Shown in pieces: positions 9,104-17,982 of a stretch of DNA of 64,000 nt. The stretch lies in contig NTKT01000004.1 in assembly GCA_002457055.1 (NCBI GenBank), positions 37,300 to 101,299 on the forward strand, given 5' to 3'. Positions within the stretch are counted from its first letter, which is position 1. Every line of letters begins with the position of its first letter. The position numbers were made by a program, and so were the translations under genes. The notes below the pieces were generated by a model. The model ran no database searches and had not been told where the DNA came from. It saw nothing but the letters and a program-made list of their open reading frames with translations. The DNA is from Rhodobacteraceae bacterium MED-G08. GTDB taxonomy: Bacteria > Pseudomonadota > Alphaproteobacteria > Rhodobacterales > Rhodobacteraceae.

Positions 9104-9793
9104 ATGCCTAAACTTGTTTTAAACGAAGTCTCCTACACTGCTTTCGGAAAAGTTATCCTAGAAAACCTAAAATTTACGTTGGAGGAGAAATCAATTGGCA
9201 TTATAGGAAGAAATGGTTCGGGGAAATCCACATTAGCAAAAATTTTATGTGGATTGATTGAGCCAAGTAAAGGTGAGCTCGAAGTACATACTAACAAAAT
9301 TACTGGAAACCATCCCAGTTTGAATATTGGAATAGTATTTCAAAATCCTGACCATCAAATAATTTTTGGAACAGTTGAGGATGAAATCGGATTTGGACTG
9401 AAAAATTTGGGGTATTCGAAATCAGAAATAAAAAAGAAAACTAACGAAACTCTAAAAAAATTCAATAAATCTAGCTGGATTGGATTGTCCACAGCAACAT
9501 TATCTCAAGGGCAAAGACAGCTCTTATGTATAATGAGCGTATTTGCAATGGACCCGGCTATTTTAATTTTAGATGAGGTTTTCTCAGGATTAGATTTACC
9601 AACGAAAAAAGCATTAGATATTTATATAAAAGACTTACCGCAGATGGTGATACACATAACTCATGACTTGCCGAGTCTTCAAAGCTGTGAACGCATCATT
9701 TGGTTAGATAATGGAAAGATGTTTCTAGATGGACCACCCAAGTCGGTATTACCAGAATATTCCAAGCATATGCATAAACATTTAAGTCTATAA
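9104..9793 (+). CDS. bioM: Biotin ECF transporter ATPase BioM
   Basis: The ATP-binding subunit of the energy-coupling-factor biotin importer. From the ATG at 9104 (229 residues) Walker A GRNGSGKST is at 35-43, Q-loop FQNPDHQ follows, the signature is LSQGQ and Walker B is ILILDEVFSG. FQNPDHQ is the form seen in ECF ATPases. A TTG at 9071 in the same frame would add 11 lysine-rich residues and is less likely. The stop overlaps the bioN start (TAATG). bioM, bioN and bioY together form the tripartite importer first described in Rhodobacter. Confidence 0.9.
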   Translation: MPKLVLNEVSYTAFGKVILENLKFTLEEKSIGIIGRNGSGKSTLAKILCGLIEPSKGELEVHTNKITGNHPSLNIGIVFQNPDHQIIFGTVEDEIGFGLKNLGYSKSEIKKKTNETLKKFNKSSWIGLSTATLSQGQRQLLCIMSVFAMDPAILILDEVFSGLDLPTKKALDIYIKDLPQMVIHITHDLPSLQSCERIIWLDNGKMFLDGPPKSVLPEYSKHMHKHLSL

Positions 9794-10395
9794 TGTTAGC
9801 TCTTCGTTATCCTAAGCAAACTTGGTTAGAGAAAATGCCAGCCGGTCTAAAGATGGCACTTCTAGCTATAGCAACTAGTGGAATTTTTTTCATAGACTCA
9901 ACTACAATTATGTTTCTCTTATTTGTGGCAACAATTTCATTTCAATTTCTATTCGGATGGCAAATTCTAAAATTTAGCTTGGGGCTTTTAAATCCCTTGT
10001 TACCCTTTGTCGCAATTATAGCATTTTGGCATCTATTTACGGGCGACTTATCGCAGGGGCTTTCAATTATACTAAGGCTATTATTAATTGTCAGTCTCGC
10101 TAACATCGTCACATGCTCAACAAACATGGGTGAGATTTCTGAAATTATTGAAAAAATACTTAGCCCATTACGATTTACGAAAATAAATATCCAGGCCGTG
10201 TCACTTTGCGTAATAATTTTTATCAGGTTCACACCGATTGTGCTCGAGAGACATAAAATTTTACACCTTGCATACAAATGCAGATCGGGTAAACGGCCCT
10301 CGTGGCAAATCATTTTGCCACTAATTTTAACTGTTATGGACGACGCAGATCATGTCGCACAGTCACTTCGATCAAGATCAAATTTAAAGGTTTAA
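9793..10395 (+). CDS. bioN: Biotin ECF transporter transmembrane protein BioN
   Basis: A 200-residue integral membrane protein, the T-component that couples the BioM ATPase to the biotin-binding BioY. Hydrophobic segments fall near residues 20-60 and 65-110. A cytoplasmic helix carries the Ala-Arg-Gly-type coupling region, seen here in changed form as HLAYKCRSGKRPSW, and the short C-terminal part has DDADHVAQSLRSR. The position between bioM and bioY settles the assignment. It overlaps bioM by one base and ends nine bases before bioY. Confidence 0.88.
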   Translation: MLALRYPKQTWLEKMPAGLKMALLAIATSGIFFIDSTTIMFLLFVATISFQFLFGWQILKFSLGLLNPLLPFVAIIAFWHLFTGDLSQGLSIILRLLLIVSLANIVTCSTNMGEISEIIEKILSPLRFTKINIQAVSLCVIIFIRFTPIVLERHKILHLAYKCRSGKRPSWQIILPLILTVMDDADHVAQSLRSRSNLKV

Positions 10396-10404
10396 ATTAA
10401 CAAC

Positions 10405-10950
10405 ATGGAAAAAAAGATAGTTCTGGTATCTTTGTTTGCAGCTTTGATTGCAGTTCTTGGGCTTGCGCCGAAAATGATGCTTGCTTCAGGAGTACCAATT
10501 ACTGCTCAAAGTATGGGGATTATGTTATGTGGAACAGTTTTAGGAGCAAAAAGAGGGGCTTTGGCTGTTTTACTCTTCATAACACTCACCGCATTAGGTC
10601 TTCCATTACTATCAGGAGGGCGCGGTGGCCTAGGAGTGTTCGCCAGTCCGAGTGTTGGATTTATTGTTGGATTCCCACTGGCGGCCTTTGTCGCAGGTTG
10701 GATTACCTCTAAATTAAAACTTATTAATGTATTTTATTCGTCCTTGCTTGGAGCCGTTATAGGCGGAATTCTTATATTATATATTCCTGGTATCGTTGGA
10801 ATGTCTATAATTTTGGATAAGTCTATTTCCGAAGCTGCATTAATTGCATTAATTTATTTACCGGGAGATTGTATAAAAGCTTTTCTCTGTGCCATGCTCA
10901 CCCACACCTTATTCAAACTCCGTCCTGAAAATGTTTTGTCACGGATTTAA
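10405..10950 (+). CDS. bioY: Biotin-binding membrane protein BioY (ECF S-component)
   Basis: A 181-residue membrane protein with five to six hydrophobic segments and typical BioY sequence: PITAQSMGIMLCG, then LLFITLTALGLPLLSGGRGGLGVF, then PSVGFIVGFPLAAFVAG. It binds biotin and works with BioM and BioN. The gene ends one base before the convergent thiolase, leaving no room for a terminator between them. No BioR-type box was found upstream of bioM by eye. I see no biotin synthesis genes in the window, so the cell may import biotin. Confidence 0.93.
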   Translation: MEKKIVLVSLFAALIAVLGLAPKMMLASGVPITAQSMGIMLCGTVLGAKRGALAVLLFITLTALGLPLLSGGRGGLGVFASPSVGFIVGFPLAAFVAGWITSKLKLINVFYSSLLGAVIGGILILYIPGIVGMSIILDKSISEAALIALIYLPGDCIKAFLCAMLTHTLFKLRPENVLSRI

Positions 10951-10951
10951 G

Positions 10952-12055
10952 TTAATCATAACAACCAAATATAGCTGCACTTCCTATACCCCCCGCCGCA
11001 GCTATGGCCGCCAGTCCCCAATCTCCTGGCGATAAATCAGAAAATAGTCTTGTAACTAGTATAGTACCTGATGCTCCAATAGGATGCCCTCTGGCAAGAG
11101 CACCCCCTTTTGGATTAGTTTTGACATTCCCAAGACCAGACTCTGATAGACATGCCATGGCTTGTGATGCGTAAGCCTCCATTACTTCAACCTGATTAAT
11201 ATTTTTTTGTCTTAAACCAGAGGCCTGGAAAACCTCTTCAATAGCAGTTATAGGAGCTAGACCAGGCAATTTTGGATTTGCACCTACTGTAGCACCAGAA
11301 ATGAGCTTTAAGGCTTTTCTACCCTTAATTATATTTCTACAAATCACTACGAAGGATGCTGCGTCTGCTGAAATTGCTGTATTTGCATAGGTTACCGAAC
11401 CAAATAATTTGGGAGCACGCTCACAAAGTTTGAGATTCAAATTCCTGGCATATGGATCAAATAAAGTATTTTCCGGACCTATGTTTACAATCTCATCGAT
11501 TAGATATTTTTTTGATTTTAGAGCATTTACATGACTATTAATTGCAAACATATCTTGATCCATCTGTGTAAATCCAAATTGCTCTGCAATATTAAAAGCA
11601 GCTTCTGCCATCTGAATTTCTTGGTACAAATTTGGTGTAAATGCAGGAGCATCATAGGGAACTAATATTTTATCATATTCCTGCGCTAATCGAATGGGCC
11701 TATTTGAAAAGCTTTCAACACCCCCGGCGACTACTATATTGGCGCTACCCGCTTGCACCAATTTTATACCAAGCAATATCGCGTCAAGCCCCCCTACACA
11801 TTGGCGGTCAATGCTAAGACCAGCAACTCTTTCTGGCAATTTACTTTCAAGAGCAATTGATCTCGCAGGATTACCCCCCGCTCCAAGAGCATTCGATACA
11901 ATTAATTCATCAACGTCATCGAACTTGATTCCACTGGTTTCGATTAGATTATTTATAACTGGCGCTGCTAAATCATTTATTTTCAATGAGGAAAGGGGGC
12001 CATTAATTGGAGATACAATTGATCTTTTTGCGCCAACAATATAGGCAGATTGCAT
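10952..12055 (-). CDS. Thiolase-family protein with altered active site
   Basis: A 367-residue thiolase-fold protein, slightly shorter than the usual 390. The acyl-accepting nucleophile is present as Cys86 in RQCVGG and the GHP histidine as His324. Two other catalytic positions are changed. The oxyanion Asn of the NEAF motif is Met292 (MEAY). The second, proton-shuttling Cys of the CxGGG motif aligns with Ala352 in a run of alanines. It may therefore catalyse only part of the thiolase reaction or act on an unusual substrate. It starts one base after the acyl-AMP ligase stop on the same strand, so the two are co-transcribed. The substrate is unknown. Confidence 0.8.
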   Translation of the reverse strand: MQSAYIVGAKRSIVSPINGPLSSLKINDLAAPVINNLIETSGIKFDDVDELIVSNALGAGGNPARSIALESKLPERVAGLSIDRQCVGGLDAILLGIKLVQAGSANIVVAGGVESFSNRPIRLAQEYDKILVPYDAPAFTPNLYQEIQMAEAAFNIAEQFGFTQMDQDMFAINSHVNALKSKKYLIDEIVNIGPENTLFDPYARNLNLKLCERAPKLFGSVTYANTAISADAASFVVICRNIIKGRKALKLISGATVGANPKLPGLAPITAIEEVFQASGLRQKNINQVEVMEAYASQAMACLSESGLGNVKTNPKGGALARGHPIGASGTILVTRLFSDLSPGDWGLAAIAAAGGIGSAAIFGCYD

Positions 12056-12056
12056 T

Positions 12057-13250
12057 TTACACGCCCCGCAGTTCTAACTTGCAAAAATCTGGTTTTCCTG
12101 ATGGCAAAAGTGGAAAGTTTGCCAAGGTAAGTTCAATTATTTTTAATGAGCCATCAAGTGGTGGAATTAGTGAAATACATTCATCTATGAGCTTTTCTAC
12201 ATTCACTGCATCACTTGTTGCAATGTAAGCAATAGCTTTGTTACCTCTAAGAATATCGTATTCTTTTACTACCGCAGCCATCTTGACTTTTTTTTCTGCA
12301 AGTAGATATCTCTCAATTTCTTCAGGTATTATACTTTGATCCTTAATTTTAAATATTCGATCAATTCGGCCCAAAATAAACAGGTTTTGATCCTGATCAA
12401 ATTTTGCCAATTCTCCCGGGCTTACCCAACCCGAGACTTGGTTTGAATTAATACCATTCTCACCAACATACTTTGAAAACAAATAAGGCGAACGAACCCA
12501 GACCCTACCAATTTCACCTTTTTTTACCGGCTCATTAGGCGATGCACCTAGGATTATCTCCACATCCTTGTAAGCCTTACCAACTGAACCTTTAGGTGTA
12601 AATTTATCTGATATGGAAATAAAACTCGTTTCGCTTGAACCATAAAATTGTTTTAACGCGGCATTTGGGGCTAGTTCTGATAGCTCCATTAGTGTGTTTT
12701 GTTCTGTCGAACCACCGCCGATAAATACATATTTTAAACTTTTAATACGATAATTCTTATACTTAGCGGTCAACATGAGCCTTAATTGTGTAGGCGTAAC
12801 ATAAAGTATTTCGATATTTTCACGCTCCAAATATTCTAATTGCTTGGTTGGACTTTGACCTTCTAGATAATGAACTTCACAACCTAAATGAAGGCCTTCT
12901 AGTGCCCCATAAAGCACTAAACTATGATTTAAAGAACCGAATAAAGCCACCTTACAGCCGCTAAGGTTAAAAAATTTATTGTTAATATTGAAACTTAATA
13001 TCCAACTAATACAAGTTCGTTCTATGATTTTTGGAAGCCCAGTTGAACCGCCTGATATAGATTGAAACCCACCACCAATTACTGGTTTGTGCGAAGTGAT
13101 ACCATCAGAATTTATTCTGGGAGTTTTCCCTGAATGAAGTATCTCAAAAAATAGTGCAAGCTGATTAGCAATATCTGCTTTATCTCTTGATTTAGAGCGT
13201 GGAGAAATAAAAGATGACTTGTCACTCCATTTGAACAGATTCTGGTGCAT
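12057..13250 (-). CDS. Short acyl-AMP/acyl-CoA ligase (ANL superfamily)
   Basis: A 397-residue adenylate-forming enzyme. The phosphate-binding loop SGGSTGLPK is at residues 66-74, about 100 residues earlier than in common 500-residue ligases, so the N-terminal subdomain is abbreviated. A stop codon lies directly before the ATG, so this is not an annotation artefact. Also present are QFYGSSE (adenine motif), LGRIDRIFKIKDQSIIPEEIE (hinge region) and a C-terminal SGKPD lysine. The invariant TGD aspartate appears as Glu in PGEL. It forms an operon with the thiolase and is divergent from the 569-residue unknown gene. It presumably activates a carboxylic acid for the thiolase. Confidence 0.82.
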   Translation of the reverse strand: MHQNLFKWSDKSSFISPRSKSRDKADIANQLALFFEILHSGKTPRINSDGITSHKPVIGGGFQSISGGSTGLPKIIERTCISWILSFNINNKFFNLSGCKVALFGSLNHSLVLYGALEGLHLGCEVHYLEGQSPTKQLEYLERENIEILYVTPTQLRLMLTAKYKNYRIKSLKYVFIGGGSTEQNTLMELSELAPNAALKQFYGSSETSFISISDKFTPKGSVGKAYKDVEIILGASPNEPVKKGEIGRVWVRSPYLFSKYVGENGINSNQVSGWVSPGELAKFDQDQNLFILGRIDRIFKIKDQSIIPEEIERYLLAEKKVKMAAVVKEYDILRGNKAIAYIATSDAVNVEKLIDECISLIPPLDGSLKIIELTLANFPLLPSGKPDFCKLELRGV

Positions 13251-13500
13251 TCAATGTCTCGAAATTATTTCTTATTATACGCAAGTGAAATACTGGGCAA
13301 AAGGCTAACATTTATCTCAACTCAAACGTCTTTTGGACGGGAAAACATAACTCATCTACTATAAATATTACTTTTAGCTAAAATAATCACTACACTTTAT
13401 TTTCAACTCAATAAAGACTATAAAGATCAAACTAAGCTCGACACTATTTAGAATAAAAATAATAGGTAAATAGAATTTGGAATAAGTGAAAACCTGATTT
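13251..13500. promoter_or_regulatory. Divergent intergenic region of the thiolase/DUF3726 locus, with palindrome
   Basis: A 250-base AT-rich gap between two outward-facing operons. It contains a perfect 12-base palindrome TTTTAGCTAAAA at 13372-13383 that extends to ATTA and TAAT arms if one base is skipped (13367-13387). It lies 117-134 bases from both start codons and could be an operator for both directions. No convincing -35/-10 pair could be fixed. Confidence 0.4.
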
Positions 13501-15210
13501 ATGCCGATACTATTTGATGAAAATAATTCCGACTATGAAGTGGGTCTACGGCCTGCTGAAAAAGTGATGCGCCTAAGTAGATTGGGTTCTTTTCACCAAT
13601 CACGCTTGTCTTTTCTTAGAATTCTTTTGAGGCGGATCTCAGCCGAAAGATGGGAATTTAAGAGAAGAGTATTTGACATAAATGTCGACTGTTCTGGTAC
13701 GGCAGTCTACACATATCAATTACTGAATAGAGCTTATTCACTTGTTGCTTTTGCACATAAAATTTCTGATGAAGCTCGTTCAGATCGAGTAATTGCTACA
13801 AAATGGGATGCTACTTTTGTACTTTTTGATGGTATTCCATCAAAGACGGACATCGATCGGTTAAGGAATAATGTTCCCGTTCAAGAAGCAGGTCGGGTAA
13901 GTGAAAAAGAAATTACTTTATCGAGAGCAAATAAGTCCGTTCGGCTCTGGGACTACGTTGTTGACTGTTTATCTGAAGGTAAACAACCAGATATTCAGGA
14001 AATAGAAAAAGTCGGATATCTTATGCGAACTACAGCTGTTTACGGTTCCGGAAAATTTGGAGCTATTGATTATAAAGAAATTTCAGATCGTTCCGAATTT
14101 GCCGCTCCATTTCAGGCAGAGATGCTCACAGTTTATATGATACGAGCATTTGTAGTTGATTTATTACAGCACGCTGCAAAAATAAAAAATCCCTCGAGAT
14201 TTGTAAATCTTGAGCCAAGAATTAGCAAAATGCTTGGAGTAGGAAACTCTACTGGACTCGGAATGGCTCCGTTTTTAATTAATCATCCACAACTCCTAAA
14301 CAACTGGATAAATGCAAAAGAAACAGCTTTAGCACGAATTCGAAGCCTCAAAACGCCAAAGCAGAAATGTGTCGACTTATTTAAAAATTATATAAAAAGG
14401 AGCAATTATTTAATTGAGAGTTGGCATTCACAACATGAATTGCAAATTGCAAAATTAAATGAATTAATACGAGACAAAATTACTTTGGATCATCATATAG
14501 GAAAGTTTAATTTTAAGAGGCCATATCCCTTTGATGCATTGTATAAATGGGCCGAGGAAACCCTGGGAGAGGAAGCACAAGAACTACTGGTATCCATTAT
14601 ATTAGAACCATTTGGTAACTTAATTGACAATCTAAGTAGTGAAATGAGTGATAATAATCAATCTAAGAATAAGATTAACGGCTCAATGCTGATTAGCGAT
14701 TTTCTAAATAAGACCGAACAGCATTATGATTTTGCACTTAAGATAAATTGGGATAATTCAGAAAACAATCAGCTTGCCTGGTACATATCTGAAGAGAAAC
14801 TGGAACCGCGCCTTGGGGACCGTTATAAAGAAAATGGTATAGGGTCTTATGAACAGCCCCTGCAACCTGGCCGTGATGTAGCTAAGATGTACGCTGACCT
14901 ATTAAAATGGCAGCGCAACAAAAGTATTGCCGAGTTTCTTATGAAGCATCCAGAGCATCGTCATATAATACGCAGGTGTCAGATAGTTTTCACCAGTCCG
15001 TATGCAGAAATAAAAGACAATACGATTTCTAGAGATGTCATTCCTATCGACCTGCTTAGAGCAAAACTATCATTTTTCGGCGCGTTTCACTTTGATCCAA
15101 GATCAGACAGATGGGTAAGAATAAATATGTTTAAGGGCGCCCCAATGCCTGAGACTCTTAACGAAGAAAATTGCGATAATTGGACATATCCAGAACAGAA
15201 ATCAATTTGA
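13501..15210 (+). CDS. Conserved protein of unknown function, 569 residues, partner of DUF3726 protein
   Basis: I cannot assign this protein to a named family. It looks soluble and cytoplasmic: no signal peptide, no membrane segment. Recognisable blocks are a charged N-terminus with RRISAERWEF, DCSGTAVYTYQL near residue 63, RTTAVYGSGKFG near 180, a glycine-rich GVGNSTGLGMAPF block near 250, PYPFDALYKW near 340, and a C-terminal HPEHRHIIRRCQ with GAFHFDPRSDRWVRINMFKGAPMP. The glycine-rich blocks suggest ligand or phosphate binding, but that is only a guess. The DUF3726 gene overlaps its end, and the divergent thiolase/ligase operon suggests a shared pathway. Confidence 0.75.
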   Translation: MPILFDENNSDYEVGLRPAEKVMRLSRLGSFHQSRLSFLRILLRRISAERWEFKRRVFDINVDCSGTAVYTYQLLNRAYSLVAFAHKISDEARSDRVIATKWDATFVLFDGIPSKTDIDRLRNNVPVQEAGRVSEKEITLSRANKSVRLWDYVVDCLSEGKQPDIQEIEKVGYLMRTTAVYGSGKFGAIDYKEISDRSEFAAPFQAEMLTVYMIRAFVVDLLQHAAKIKNPSRFVNLEPRISKMLGVGNSTGLGMAPFLINHPQLLNNWINAKETALARIRSLKTPKQKCVDLFKNYIKRSNYLIESWHSQHELQIAKLNELIRDKITLDHHIGKFNFKRPYPFDALYKWAEETLGEEAQELLVSIILEPFGNLIDNLSSEMSDNNQSKNKINGSMLISDFLNKTEQHYDFALKINWDNSENNQLAWYISEEKLEPRLGDRYKENGIGSYEQPLQPGRDVAKMYADLLKWQRNKSIAEFLMKHPEHRHIIRRCQIVFTSPYAEIKDNTISRDVIPIDLLRAKLSFFGAFHFDPRSDRWVRINMFKGAPMPETLNEENCDNWTYPEQKSI

Positions 15211-15773
15211 ATTTATCAAAAAACGAATTTGTTTCACTTTGTAAAAAAAGCCTTAGAGGAAAAGGACATCACTGGGGAGTTTGTGAAGATTTATCCAGTG
15301 CTCTCCTTGCACTTGCAATAAATCAATTCCCAGCACCAAATATTCTACTTGAGGCGTTGAACACCGAAAATAGCAAGATTAACCAAATTTTGACCATACC
15401 CGACACTCGGGTTTATGAAGTATCTGATAAAATTGCTGGTGAGTTTTACGATCCACTTATAATCTTAGGATTAATATCTATTGATAGAGATTTTAAAAAA
15501 CCTCCGCTAGAAATAACATTAGAAAACGAAGTATTTAAGTTAGAAGGTGACTTAATCTTTGGTAATCGTTCATATTTTAAGAAGAAAGTCACTGAAATTT
15601 ACTTTCGTAAAATAGTAGATAGTAGAGATAAAAAACAAAACCTAGTAACGAGGATCTCAATAGACAAAACAACATTGAAAGCTATTGAGGCATGGTCAAA
15701 TTTAGTTTATGCGCCGGCTACCGAAGAGAGTCGACAACTAGGTGCAGGTTCTGAACATTCAGATAACGATTAG
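15180..15773 (+). CDS. DUF3726-like protein
   Basis: A 197-residue protein (188 if it starts at the TTG at 15207, which overlaps the upstream stop as TTGA). The N-terminal half has LSKNEFVSLCKKSLRGKGHHWGVCEDL, in line with the DUF3726 pattern of a KKAxRGxGxxWGxxEE helix. The C-terminus ends YAPATEESRQLGAGSEHSDND, a tail I associate with this family. No function is known. Both possible starts are TTG codons inside or at the end of the upstream gene, so translational coupling to the 569-residue protein is very likely, and the two products probably act together. Confidence 0.72.
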   Translation: MDISRTEINLNLSKNEFVSLCKKSLRGKGHHWGVCEDLSSALLALAINQFPAPNILLEALNTENSKINQILTIPDTRVYEVSDKIAGEFYDPLIILGLISIDRDFKKPPLEITLENEVFKLEGDLIFGNRSYFKKKVTEIYFRKIVDSRDKKQNLVTRISIDKTTLKAIEAWSNLVYAPATEESRQLGAGSEHSDND

Positions 15774-15803
15774 GTTTTTATGCCTTATTCGACAAAATAC
15801 TAC

Positions 15804-16595
15804 TTAAGTAGATATTCTTCCTTTTTTGATAGGAGCCCATAAGCGCTTGTTAGTCAGATAAAGTAAAATCGACAAAACAACCAAAAATAATACTCCCACA
15901 AAACCAGTGTGTTTTCTAGCCATCATTTTAGGTTCTGCAGCCCACATCAAGAAAGCCGCAACATCCTCTGCTTCACTGTATAAGTCATTCGCGTGCCCAT
16001 CATCAAAGTCGACGTCCTCGCCATACAAAGGTGGGGCCATAGCTATCCATTTTCCAGGATACGCCGTATTTTCATAAAAAACGGAGCCATACTCTTCTTT
16101 TTCTTCCCCAGTATATCCAGTTAATAAAGACGCAATATACTCTGCTCCCCCCATACCATTGATTAATTGACTTAGACCGGTTCCATAGGGACCATGAAAG
16201 CCCGCCCTTGCTTTTGCCATAAGTGAAAGGTCAGGAGCACCAGCGTCAACTACAGCTGGAAAATGATCAGACGGCACCGCAGCCCTATAATCGTCTAATT
16301 CTGCATCGTATACTTCGTAGTACTCAGCGTAAGCGCGAACTTGCTCTTCAGAGTAGCCTAGCCCGCCTTCATCACCGAGTGTCCTTAGAGGGACATATTT
16401 TAATCCGTGACACGAAGAACAAATTTCAGTGTACACTTTTAACCCGCGCTGGAGCTGGGTTTGGTCGTATGTACCAAGAGGCCCCTCGAAGGAAAAATCA
16501 AAATCTTCTACATAACTACCACCCCCAGCAGCAAATGTAGCGCTGGAAAAGAAGCCAGCTACCAAAGCTACAAAAGTTGACTTAAATAGGTACAT
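15804..16595 (-). CDS. petC: Cytochrome c1 of the bc1 complex
   Basis: The c-type haem subunit of ubiquinol-cytochrome c reductase. It passes electrons from the Rieske protein to cytochrome c on the periplasmic side. From the ATG at 16595 (263 residues) there is a signal peptide ending AFA near residue 22, a CSSCH haem site (Cys59, Cys62, His63), the distal MAPPLYG methionine and one C-terminal membrane helix that anchors the protein. An ATG five codons upstream overlaps the petB stop, but GGAG lies five bases before the 16595 ATG, so that start is preferred. Last gene of petABC. Confidence 0.94.
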   Translation of the reverse strand: MYLFKSTFVALVAGFFSSATFAAGGGSYVEDFDFSFEGPLGTYDQTQLQRGLKVYTEICSSCHGLKYVPLRTLGDEGGLGYSEEQVRAYAEYYEVYDAELDDYRAAVPSDHFPAVVDAGAPDLSLMAKARAGFHGPYGTGLSQLINGMGGAEYIASLLTGYTGEEKEEYGSVFYENTAYPGKWIAMAPPLYGEDVDFDDGHANDLYSEAEDVAAFLMWAAEPKMMARKHTGFVGVLFLVVLSILLYLTNKRLWAPIKKGRIST

Positions 16596-16609
16596 CTTGT
16601 CTCCAATCA

Positions 16610-17968
16610 TTATTCGGCCGGAGTAGCATCTGGTTTCGAATAAAAACCATCCGAATTGCCACCATCCTTTGAATATTTATTATTAAAATCTTCCTCAATT
16701 GTCGTCGGCTGAGCGTTTGGTTTTTCTATTATACCAAGTAATGGCAATATAATCAGAAAATAACCAAACCAATATGCAGAAGCTATCAATGATAAAGTTG
16801 CATATGGCTCTTCAGCGGGCATTGCTCCCAGCCACATCAGCGCAAAGAAATCAAAAATAAGAATACCAAACCACCATTTCAGCATAGGTCGGTAACGGCC
16901 GGATCGTACGTTTGATGTATCGAGCCATGGCGCCAAAGCCAATACAATAATAGCGCCAAACATTGCTAGCACTCCGAAAAATTTTGCATCAATAATTCCA
17001 CCTGTTATGAATGACGCAAACTGTACCACCCACACCTCAGCAGTGAATGCTCGAAGAATTGCATAAAAGGGTAAGAAGTACCATTCTGGCACAATATGAG
17101 CAGGTGTTGATAAAGGATTAGCCTCTATATAATTATCCGGATGTCCTAAGTAGTTCGGCATAAACCCAACTATTGCAAAGAAGACCGCTAAAAGGACTGC
17201 CAATGCAAATAAATCCTTAATCACAAAGTAGGGCCAGAAAGAAACAGTGTCCTTTTCTGCTTCTGCTTTTGATGTCCTTCTCACTTCCACGCCAGTTGGA
17301 TTATTATTCCCAGTAGTGTGAAAAGCCCAAATATGCACTATGACCAGTCCAGCGATTAAAAAAGGAAATAGATAATGCAAACTGAAAAATCTGTTCAAAG
17401 TGGCGTTATCTACTGCTGGTCCACCCAACAACAATGTTTGAATAGGCTCGCCAATAAACGGTATTGCGCCAAATAAGCCCGTAATCACGGTCGCGCCCCA
17501 GAAAGACATTTGACCCCATGGCAAAACGTACCCCATGAAGGCTGTGCCCATCATCAGTAGGTAAATTAACATTCCAATGATCCACGTGATCTCTCTTGGT
17601 GCCTTATATGAGCCATAATACAAACCTCTAAATATGTGTGCGTATACGGCTATAAAAAACAATGATGCACCATTTTGATGCAGGTAGCGTATCATGTGCC
17701 CGCCATTCACGTTTCGCATGATATGTTCAACCGAAGCAAATGCCATATCCACGTGCGGCGTGTAATGCATTACCAGGACAATCCCAGTTATAATTTGTAG
17801 GGCAAGGCAAAAGGTTAAAACGATCCCCCAGATCCACATCCAATTCAAGTTTTTTGGCGTGGGTATCATTATTGTATCGTAAAGCAACCCAACAATCGGC
17901 AATCGACTACTTAGCCATTTTGCGCCTTTAGTTTTTGGTTCGTAATGATCATGAGGTATTCCAGCCAT
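16610..17968 (-). CDS. petB: Cytochrome b of the bc1 complex
   Basis: The 452-residue membrane core of ubiquinol-cytochrome c reductase, with about eight membrane helices and two b haems. The haem-binding histidines are seen in [12 protein letters not shown] with YAHIFRG, and in SLHYLFPF with VHIWAFH. The quinol-oxidation PEWY motif is present ([14 protein letters not shown]). The C-terminal roughly 30 residues are hydrophilic ([20 protein letters not shown]), a tail that makes it slightly longer than average. It lies 14 bases after petA and one base before an upstream petC ATG, so all three are co-transcribed. Confidence 0.96.
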   Translation of the reverse strand: MAGIPHDHYEPKTKGAKWLSSRLPIVGLLYDTIMIPTPKNLNWMWIWGIVLTFCLALQIITGIVLVMHYTPHVDMAFASVEHIMRNVNGGHMIRYLHQNGASLFFIAVYAHIFRGLYYGSYKAPREITWIIGMLIYLLMMGTAFMGYVLPWGQMSFWGATVITGLFGAIPFIGEPIQTLLLGGPAVDNATLNRFFSLHYLFPFLIAGLVIVHIWAFHTTGNNNPTGVEVRRTSKAEAEKDTVSFWPYFVIKDLFALAVLLAVFFAIVGFMPNYLGHPDNYIEANPLSTPAHIVPEWYFLPFYAILRAFTAEVWVVQFASFITGGIIDAKFFGVLAMFGAIIVLALAPWLDTSNVRSGRYRPMLKWWFGILIFDFFALMWLGAMPAEEPYATLSLIASAYWFGYFLIILPLLGIIEKPNAQPTTIEEDFNNKYSKDGGNSDGFYSKPDATPAE

Positions 17969-17982
17969 CTCAATATATTCCT

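Noticed and set aside
8372..9104. BioR-type operator upstream of bioMNY
   Set aside because: No TTATNNATAA-like palindrome was seen before the L,D-transpeptidase or bioM gene.
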